Below, piece by piece: positions 58,633-64,000 of a stretch of 64,000 bases of DNA. Origin of the DNA: Actinomycetota bacterium (lineage in GTDB: Bacteria > Actinomycetota > Acidimicrobiia > Acidimicrobiales > Ilumatobacteraceae); contig JAPLAA010000092.1 of assembly GCA_026393475.1 (NCBI GenBank), forward strand, positions 1 through 64,000, read 5' to 3'. Position numbers and translations under genes: made by a program. Under the pieces are notes generated by a model. That model was given only the letters and a program-made list of their open reading frames with translations. It did no database searches and was not told where the DNA came from. Each line of letters starts with the position of its first letter. Position 1 is the stretch's first letter.

Positions 58633-59610
58633 TCACGGACGTTGCGCGAAGTAGGCCTTCACGGCCGCGTCGGTCGACACGAGGCACGCGTTCCAAGCAC
58701 TGTCGCCACCGGTCGCGAGGCACGACCGCATCTCGGCATCGGCGAAGGCCATGTATGCCTCCTCGTCGGCCTGCGTCATCCCTTCGAGCACCGTCGCATC
58801 CACGTCGGGTATGTAGTCGGGCTGTGCCGTCACGAACGTCGACGACCAGGTCTGGACCACACCCAGCTGTCGGCCGTCCTGGGTCACCGGCGAACCCTCC
58901 CCCTGCAACGAGACCGTCGACCAGGTGGTGCGGAGCAACTCCTGACCGGAAGCGTCGAGCGCCACGTACTCGTCGGTCGGTCGGCGATCCGGCAATGGGA
59001 ACGCCGCCACTCCGTCGACCACGTGCTGCCACATCACGTCGTCGCCCCGACGGATCTCCACGATCGCGGCCTCGGCGGGGAGGCCGATCCACATCACCGA
59101 ATCCCCGACGCCCGCGAGCTCGAGTTCGGTCCACGGCAACGCATCGAGTTCGATCGAGGCTGGCACGGACCAGCAGGCACCGAACCCGGACAGCGCCCGA
59201 CAGGGGTGTTGGTCGTAGGTGTCGAAGTACGCCCGCGCATTGACGTAGAAGGTCAGGTGCTCGCCGTTGGCGAGTTCGAAGCCCTGCGCGACGGGCTTCG
59301 TGACATCGCTCACCCACCACGGGGGCGAGATCGTCCCGAGTGCGAGCAACGGCACCTCGGTGCGGGTCGGGCCGGCATCGGGGTTCGCTGCGTCGGCCTC
59401 GTCCGAGCCGCTTCGGGCGTTCACGGCCGCGAGACCGCCGACCAGCAGCGCGAGTCCGCACACCGCGGCCGCTCCCCTGGCGGCAGACCGGCGGCGTCGG
59501 CGGCTGCCGACGCGGCTCATCACGTCGTCGAGCTCGACGGTGGCCCCGTCGGCCCGATGTGCCAACTCGGGCAGCCGGTGCTGCAGGCGGTCTTCGAGAT
59601 CGGTGTTCAT
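58633..59610 (-). CDS. Membrane protein encoded with an ECF sigma factor (possible anti-sigma)
   Basis: The 325-residue protein has a 40-residue cytoplasmic N-terminus (ELDDVMSRVGSRRRRRSAAR), one membrane helix (about 48-64, GAAAVCGLALLVGGLAAV) and an extracytoplasmic domain of about 250 residues. The latter has several cysteines (HPCRALSGFGACW, MRSCLATGGDSAWNACLV) and many Trp. Its ATG overlaps the stop of the sigma-factor gene (ATGA), the usual arrangement for a sigma and its regulator. No zinc anti-sigma HxxxCxxC motif is seen in the N-terminus. I do not recognise the outer domain. Anti-sigma or sigma-controlled envelope sensor are both possible. Confidence 0.75.
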   Translation of the reverse strand: MNTDLEDRLQHRLPELAHRADGATVELDDVMSRVGSRRRRRSAARGAAAVCGLALLVGGLAAVNARSGSDEADAANPDAGPTRTEVPLLALGTISPPWWVSDVTKPVAQGFELANGEHLTFYVNARAYFDTYDQHPCRALSGFGACWSVPASIELDALPWTELELAGVGDSVMWIGLPAEAAIVEIRRGDDVMWQHVVDGVAAFPLPDRRPTDEYVALDASGQELLRTTWSTVSLQGEGSPVTQDGRQLGVVQTWSSTFVTAQPDYIPDVDATVLEGMTQADEEAYMAFADAEMRSCLATGGDSAWNACLVSTDAAVKAYFAQRP

Positions 59611-60149
59611 CCGAGGGTTCCTCTCAGTTGGGCGAGCGCCCGGTTCAACGTGGACTTCACGGTGCCGACCGAGACGCCGAGGGTGGCGGCGATGTCGGCC
59701 AGCTCGAGCTGTTGGTAGAAGCGGAGCACGACGACCGCCCGACGGCGGCGCGGCAGCTGTGCCAGCGCGGCGGCGAGCTCGTCGGTCTCGGCCGGTCGAT
59801 CGAGGTACGACTCCGCCCTGGCGACCTCGGCATCGGTGCGGCGGACGACCGCCCGGTGGCGGTGCCACGAGGTGCACCGGTTCACGACGGCCCGCCGCAG
59901 GTACGCGCCCGGGTCGTCGATCGAGCTCCATCGCTCGTAGACCCTCACGAACGACTCCTGCACCGCCTCCTCGGCCTGGCTCACCGAGCCCGTCAACAGA
60001 GACGCGAGCCGGAGCATCGGATCACGGGTCTCGGCGAAGAACGACTCGAACGAATCCGGGACCGCGGTCACGCGAGGCATGTCGCCGTCGGCGACAGGAA
60101 GCTGCGCCAGCAGCGGCTCCACGTCCCGGGTGATCGCGTCGTCCACCAT
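59607..60149 (-). CDS. ECF-type RNA polymerase sigma factor (SigE-like family)
   Basis: The 180-residue protein has sigma region 2 (about 30-100: FESFFAETRDPMLRLASLLT, EEAVQESFVRVYERW) and region 4 (about 120-175: ALAQLPRRRRAVVVLRFYQQ, LADIAATLGVSVGTVKSTLN). Regions 1.1 and 3 are absent, as in ECF factors; the spacing resembles the actinobacterial SigE/SigM-like subgroup. The first 30 residues are an extension. CAGAGT (60155-60160, minus) lies 5 nt before the ATG and 8 nt before the adjacent GTG at 60146, so either may be used. It is divergent from the pyrophosphatase gene. Confidence 0.9.
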   Translation of the reverse strand: MVDDAITRDVEPLLAQLPVADGDMPRVTAVPDSFESFFAETRDPMLRLASLLTGSVSQAEEAVQESFVRVYERWSSIDDPGAYLRRAVVNRCTSWHRHRAVVRRTDAEVARAESYLDRPAETDELAAALAQLPRRRRAVVVLRFYQQLELADIAATLGVSVGTVKSTLNRALAQLRGTLG

Positions 60150-60274
60150 CGTCCACTCTGACGCACGACCGCCGTCAGAGGTTGCTCGACATCGCCGGAC
60201 AGGGCCTGGGTCGATCGTCCTACCTTGCGAGGTGGAGGTGGGAATCGGTCATCGTTGTGCCACGATTCATGACC

Positions 60275-60781
60275 ATGTCGAACCCCCTTCCCGACGGATG
60301 CATCCACGTGGTCATCGAGATCCCCCGTGGCAGCCGCAACAAGTACGAGATCGACCACGAGACCGGGCGGGTCTTCCTCGACCGCCGCCTGTTCACGGCC
60401 ACCACCTACCCGGCCGACTACGGCTTCATCCCCGACACCCTCGGCGGCGACGGCGACCCGCTCGACGCCCTGGTGCTGCTGGAAGACCCCGTGTACCCGG
60501 GCGTCTGGGTGCAGGCCCGCCCGCTCGGCGTGCTCTACATGCACGACGAGGCCGGCGAGGACGCCAAGATCATCTGTGTGCCGCCCCGCGAGCCGCGCTG
60601 GCAGGACGTGATGGATCTGAACGACCTCACCCCGCAGCTCGTCGAGGAGATCCAGCACTTCTTCGAGGTGTACAAGGCGCTCGAGCCCGGCAAGACCTCG
60701 TCGACCGCCGGCCTCGCCGGTCGTGACGCCGCGTGGCGTGAGATCGAAGAGGCTCGCCGCAACTACGTCCCGCACCACTGA
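60275..60781 (+). CDS. ppa: Inorganic pyrophosphatase (family I)
   Basis: The 168-residue soluble enzyme hydrolyses pyrophosphate and pulls biosynthetic reactions forward. Motifs: HVVIEIPRGSRNKYEIDHET, PADYGFIPDTLGGDGDPLDA (catalytic Asp cluster) and HDEAGEDAKIICVPP. It is the prokaryotic hexameric type. The frame extends upstream to 60182, but the ATG at 60275 gives the canonical family start. CACGAT lies 8 nt before it, a weak -10. It is divergent from the sigma-factor gene. Confidence 0.95.
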   Translation: MSNPLPDGCIHVVIEIPRGSRNKYEIDHETGRVFLDRRLFTATTYPADYGFIPDTLGGDGDPLDALVLLEDPVYPGVWVQARPLGVLYMHDEAGEDAKIICVPPREPRWQDVMDLNDLTPQLVEEIQHFFEVYKALEPGKTSSTAGLAGRDAAWREIEEARRNYVPHH

Positions 60782-60830
60782 CGGGCCCGATCCGTTCGGC
60801 GCCGGCTGACTGGCGCCGAGGGGAAGCGGA

Positions 60831-61754
60831 CTACAGCTGCGTGAGCAGTGCGGCGCCGATGCCACCGGCCAGCGGGCCGAGCTCGGCAAACACGATGCTC
60901 GGCCACGGCCGGTCGTCACCGCCGTACATGCTCTCGTGGAACGCGTGCTCGATCGGCGGCAGGAACAGATCGGGATCGGCCGACAGGCCACCCGAGAACA
61001 CCACGGTGCCCGGGTCGTAGAGGTTGGTGAGGTTCACCAACCCGATCGCGACCCAGTCGGCGAAGATGTCGATCACGGCGAGCGCCTCGGTGTCGCCGGC
61101 CCGTGCCGCGGCGGTGACGTGCTCACCACGGATGGCCTCGACGCTGCCGGCCTCGGCGAGCACGGCCGTGAGCTTGCCCGCCGTCGCCGCCTCACGGGCG
61201 TGGTACCCGAGGCTGTTGCCCGAGGCGTAGCGCTCCCAACACCCCTGCTGACCGCACGGGCACGGGATGCCGTGCGGCATCACGATCATGTGGCCGAACT
61301 CACCGGCGAAGCCGTTGTGACCGCGCTGCAGCGCGCCACCGCTCACGAAGCCGCCACCGATACCGGTGCCGAGACCGACGAGCAGCAGGTCGTCGACCCC
61401 GCGGCCGGCGCCCAGCTTCCATTCGGCGAGGCATGCCACCGTGTTGTCGTTGTCGACCAGAACGCGCAGACCGCTGCGGGCCTCGAGCAGCTCGCGCAGG
61501 CGCAGCATCTTCACGCCGGTGAGGTTCGCTGCCGCGAGCAAGACGCCATCGCGGTTGACCAGACCGGGCACGGCGACGCCGACCGCGTCGACGGCACCGA
61601 GCTCGCTCGCGATGTGGGTGAGGGTGTCGACCAAGCCCTCGGGACTGTCGGGGGTGGGGAGCCGGAGCTCACCGACGACGGAGCCGTCCTCGCCGAGCGC
61701 GACCCCGAGGCACTTCGTCCCGCCGACGTCGATGCCGACCGCTGCGGGAGTCAC
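60831..61754 (-). CDS. ROK family glucokinase
   Basis: The 307-residue protein is a ROK kinase close to actinobacterial glucokinases. AVGIDVGGTKCLGVALGEDG is the phosphate loop, DNDNTVACLAEW and LLVGLGTGIGGGFVSGGAL are sugar/ATP motifs, and GEFGHMIVMPHGIPCPCGQQ with GCWERYASG is the zinc-cysteine signature with catalytic Asp. The GTG start overlaps the SRPBCC gene stop (GTGA). The membrane-protein, SRPBCC and kinase genes form one operon. With the ROK gene at 35 kb this gives two glucokinase-like enzymes. Confidence 0.9.
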   Translation of the reverse strand: MTPAAVGIDVGGTKCLGVALGEDGSVVGELRLPTPDSPEGLVDTLTHIASELGAVDAVGVAVPGLVNRDGVLLAAANLTGVKMLRLRELLEARSGLRVLVDNDNTVACLAEWKLGAGRGVDDLLLVGLGTGIGGGFVSGGALQRGHNGFAGEFGHMIVMPHGIPCPCGQQGCWERYASGNSLGYHAREAATAGKLTAVLAEAGSVEAIRGEHVTAAARAGDTEALAVIDIFADWVAIGLVNLTNLYDPGTVVFSGGLSADPDLFLPPIEHAFHESMYGGDDRPWPSIVFAELGPLAGGIGAALLTQL

Positions 61755-62185
61755 GCCTCGGCGCGAGCCTTCAGCTCGCGCACGGTGTTGAGGATGCGCA
61801 CTTCGGCCCGGCGCTTCACGAAGCCCGGCAGCGGCACGACGAGCTCGATCACCAGGTCGTAGCGCACCTCGGTGCCGCCGTCGTTCATCGCGGTGAACAC
61901 GTAGGCACCGTCGATGGTGCTCATGATGTCGCCACGGACGAGGCTCCACGCGAGCACGTTCGGCGCCTGCGAGTAGTCGTAGGAGAGGGTGTAGTGGGTG
62001 CTGCGGCCCAAAGCTGACGCCCGGAACTCGACCTCGGTGGGGCGGCCCTCGCCGTCGCGGGCGCGGACGACCACGTCCTTCACGTCCTTGGCCCACTCGG
62101 TGTACCGCTCGAAGTCGGCGGCGATGGCCCAGACGCGCTCGGGGGACGTGGCGATCGTGGTGGTCTGCGAGGCCTGCTCTGCCAT
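61751..62185 (-). CDS. SRPBCC (START/polyketide-cyclase-like) protein
   Basis: The 144-residue protein has the SRPBCC helix-grip fold: IATSPERVWAIAADFERYTE at the start and VRYDLVIELVVPLPGFVKRR near the C-terminus are typical. These proteins hold hydrophobic ligands; some are coenzyme-Q- or lipid-binding. Ligand unknown. Similar proteins sit next to glucokinase genes in other actinobacteria. The start lies 12 bp after the upstream membrane-protein stop, and the stop overlaps the kinase start. Confidence 0.88.
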   Translation of the reverse strand: MAEQASQTTTIATSPERVWAIAADFERYTEWAKDVKDVVVRARDGEGRPTEVEFRASALGRSTHYTLSYDYSQAPNVLAWSLVRGDIMSTIDGAYVFTAMNDGGTEVRYDLVIELVVPLPGFVKRRAEVRILNTVRELKARAEA

Positions 62186-62197
62186 AGGAGTCTTGTT

Positions 62198-62746
62198 CTA
62201 GCCGATCTTCTTGTTGGTGGGGCGCACCGACGGGTCGATGCGGGGCCCGTAGGCACCGTGACGGACCGCCCACAGCGAGTTCATCGCCAGGGGGAACATC
62301 GGCACGAGGATACCGAAGGCGAGTGCGTTCACCTGGGAACCGGTGAGCCCGACGGCGCCGATGATGGCCCCGGCGAAGGCCACGACCACCTGGGCACCGA
62401 GCAGCACGCTCATGAGCCGCTTCACCTTCGTCGGCGCCGTGGTACCAGTGAGCAGGTAGAGGTTGGCGACGCCGATCTCGTCGACGCGGGAGCGCTCGAG
62501 CGCCGACACGTACGCCCACAGGCAGCCGACCGCGCCGATGGCGAACAGCACCATCGACACCGCGCCCACGAGGATCTGTGCGGGTCGCTCGTCGCGCAAC
62601 GGGATGCCGATCGCGATCACGATCGCGAAGATGACGGTGCCGATCAGGTTCGCCCGCACCAGCCCCGAACCGGGCTGTTCGGCGGACAGCGGGGCCACCG
62701 CGTCGGGCCGCGCTGCGTCGGGGGTCGTCGGATCGGTGGCGCTCAT
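62198..62746 (-). CDS. Four-helix membrane protein of unknown function
   Basis: The 182-residue protein has a Pro/Ala-rich N-terminal tail (1-30) and four membrane helices (about 32-49, 58-80, 110-132, 137-155). The conserved-looking connector EIGVANLYLLTGTTAPTKVKR lies between the pairs. It ends in a basic tail and a TAG stop. I do not recognise a named family. It heads the operon with the SRPBCC and ROK genes. Confidence 0.8.
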   Translation of the reverse strand: MSATDPTTPDAARPDAVAPLSAEQPGSGLVRANLIGTVIFAIVIAIGIPLRDERPAQILVGAVSMVLFAIGAVGCLWAYVSALERSRVDEIGVANLYLLTGTTAPTKVKRLMSVLLGAQVVVAFAGAIIGAVGLTGSQVNALAFGILVPMFPLAMNSLWAVRHGAYGPRIDPSVRPTNKKIG

Positions 62747-62753
62747 GACCTGC

Positions 62754-63878
62754 TCATGATGGCAGCGCCCCGAGCGAACGGCCCAACCGCTCTGCCAGGA
62801 CGTCGTAGGAGAACTCGGTCACGGCGCGCCGGCGCGCGGCGAGCCCCATCTCGTGTCGGCGGGCGGGATCGTCGAGCAGCGTGGTGTAGGCGGCGACCAC
62901 CTCGTCGAGGTCCTCCGGACGGCGCACGACGATGCCGGTCTCGCCGTCGGCGACCGCCTCGGCCGCTCCCCCGCTGTCGCCGGCCACCTGCGGCACGCCG
63001 CATGCGGCGGCCTCGACGAACACGATGCCGAACCCCTCCTGCTCGAGACCGCCCCACCGGTTGCGGCACAGCATCGAGTAGATGTCGGCACAGCCGTAGA
63101 GGCGGGGCAGGTCGTCGTTGGAGACCCGTCCGAGGAAGCGCACCGGCGCCTCGAGTTCGGTGGCCAACGTGCGCAGGCGCTCCTCGTCGCGTCCGCCGCC
63201 GGAAATGGCAAGCACGAGGTTCGGGCGCGACCGGCGCATCCGGGCGACCGCTCTGATCGCGGTGTCGAAGCCCTTGCGCGGCACGAGGCGGCTGATCGCC
63301 ACGATCAACTCGGCATCGGCGGGCAGGCCGAAGTGGGCGCGGGCCTCGAGCCGTTCGGCCTCGGTGAGGGGGTGGAAGCGCTCGGCGTCGACGCCCGGAG
63401 GTACGACGGTGATCGGCAGCTTCCGCCCGGCCGCGTGCTCGGCCTCCGCCGCCGGATAGCCGCCGGCGGCGACGATGTGGCGCGAGCGGCGAAGCACGTG
63501 CCCGAGCGTCTGCTTCGACAGCGGGAGCCGCCCGGGCACCGTGACCTCGGCGCCGTGGAGCACGACGTCGTACGGCAACCGCAGCGACGGGCCGACGATG
63601 CCGAGCGGCACGGCCGGGTCGAGCACGACGAGTTCGGCGCCCACCTCGGCGGCCAGCGAGTCGATGCGGCGGACCATCCACGGGTGCGGCAGGAGCACGG
63701 GTTCACGGGTGCGCTCGATACGGAACGGCTGGGCCGCGTCGAACTCCGCGGTGCCCTCGAACGGCGAGGTGAGCACGGCGAACGAGTCGGGCGGCAGCCG
63801 ACGCCACCACTCCCACAACAGCGACTGGATGCCGCCGATCTTGGGCGGGAAGTCGTTCGTGACCAGGAGGTGCTTCAC
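62754..63878 (-). CDS. GT4 glycosyltransferase, PimB'-like phosphatidylinositol mannosyltransferase
   Basis: The 374-residue GT-B enzyme starts LLVTNDFPPKIGGIQSLLWE, the GGIQ loop of GT4 enzymes. DVVLHGAEVTVPGRLPLSKQ closely resembles PimB', which adds the second mannose to phosphatidylinositol mannoside. The donor site has PPGVDAERFHP, RLVPRKGFDTAIRAV and the E-x7-E motif EQEGFGIVFVEAAACG. Without experiment another mannosyl or glucosyl acceptor is possible. The GTG start overlaps the upstream gene stop (GTGA). Confidence 0.87.
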   Translation of the reverse strand: MKHLLVTNDFPPKIGGIQSLLWEWWRRLPPDSFAVLTSPFEGTAEFDAAQPFRIERTREPVLLPHPWMVRRIDSLAAEVGAELVVLDPAVPLGIVGPSLRLPYDVVLHGAEVTVPGRLPLSKQTLGHVLRRSRHIVAAGGYPAAEAEHAAGRKLPITVVPPGVDAERFHPLTEAERLEARAHFGLPADAELIVAISRLVPRKGFDTAIRAVARMRRSRPNLVLAISGGGRDEERLRTLATELEAPVRFLGRVSNDDLPRLYGCADIYSMLCRNRWGGLEQEGFGIVFVEAAACGVPQVAGDSGGAAEAVADGETGIVVRRPEDLDEVVAAYTTLLDDPARRHEMGLAARRRAVTEFSYDVLAERLGRSLGALPS

Positions 63879-64000
63879 AGCGGCGCGCTCAGTTCGGCCC
63901 GCACGTCGGCGTCGACGTCGGTGTCGGGCAGCAGGTCGTCGCGGCCGAGCATGCGTGCGGCCCACACGGCATGGCAGCGGAGGACGGAATCATCGTGGGC
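63875..64000 (-). CDS. queG: C-terminal end of a probable epoxyqueuosine reductase (partial)
   Basis: Only the last 41 residues are in the window. HDDSVLRCHAVWAARMLG followed by RDDLLPDTDVDADVRAELS looks like the C-terminal HEAT-type repeat of actinobacterial QueG-like proteins, which reduce epoxyqueuosine to queuosine in tRNA. The evidence is short and the call could change when the upstream sequence is seen. The stop overlaps the glycosyltransferase GTG. Confidence 0.45.
   Translation of the reverse strand, partial: AHDDSVLRCHAVWAARMLGRDDLLPDTDVDADVRAELSAPL

Noticed and set aside
1-64000. tRNA or rRNA genes
   Set aside because: None were recognised by eye on either strand; a tRNAscan/Infernal run would be needed to exclude them fully.

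Overview
The window is one continuous, very GC-rich chromosomal segment of an actinobacterium. The best guess is class Acidimicrobiia (Ilumatobacter-like), inferred from gene content rather than a database search. Evidence: a proteasome activator gene (bpa), SepF and DivIVA without FtsA, a eukaryote-type IleRS behind a T-box, PimB'- and Ppm-type mannosyltransferases, an MtrAB-like two-component system and a DUF3040 gene. Many genes start 6-9 nt after a TAnnnT hexamer, which indicates leaderless transcription.

Layout. 1-2.2 kb: bpa (cut by the window edge), an alkaline-phosphatase-superfamily gene and a divergent Rrf2 regulator. 2.3-31 kb: a nearly unbroken minus-strand cell-wall and division block. 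In transcription order it reads mraZ, an unknown secreted protein, rsmH, ftsL, ftsI, murE, mraY, murD, ftsW, murG, murC, murB, ftsQ, ftsZ, pgeF, the PLP-homeostasis gene, sepF, divIVA, then T-box-ileS, a diguanylate cyclase, a histone-like/DksA-like gene, lspA and rluD. Stop/start overlaps of ATGA, GTGA or TTGA join most dcw genes. murF is missing from its usual place between murE and mraY.

31.5-35.5 kb (minus): lipoate-ligase-like gene, HNH protein, a small conserved-looking gene with no ordinary start codon, acyl-CoA dehydrogenase and a ROK kinase. 35.7-40.2 kb (plus): a MoxR-DUF58-transglutaminase operon. 40.3-43.5 kb (minus): DUF3040, dinB, a Nudix hydrolase and a polyprenol-phosphate mannosyltransferase. 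43.7-47.7 kb (plus): a small membrane protein, an inositol-monophosphatase-family gene, and a response regulator-histidine kinase-GerMN lipoprotein operon resembling mtrA-mtrB-lpqB. 47.8-51 kb: 6-phosphofructokinase, a small membrane protein and glycerol kinase.

51-60 kb (minus): a 1787-residue membrane protein that joins a degenerate cellulose-synthase-like glycosyltransferase domain and a PilZ domain to DUF11-type extracellular repeats; then an ACT protein, an alanine-type aminotransferase, and an ECF sigma factor with a membrane partner. 60-64 kb: inorganic pyrophosphatase (plus), a ROK kinase operon, a PimB'-like mannosyltransferase, and the end of a probable queG.

Most striking: the pseudo-glycosyltransferase/PilZ/DUF11 fusion, paired in the window with an I-site diguanylate cyclase; the secreted unknown protein translationally coupled to mraZ inside the dcw operon; long oppositely charged cytoplasmic tails on FtsQ (acidic) and FtsL/FtsI (basic); a translational T-box with a very short stem I; and many short tandem repeats (units of 9-15 bp, and one of 38 bp) at gene ends and between genes.
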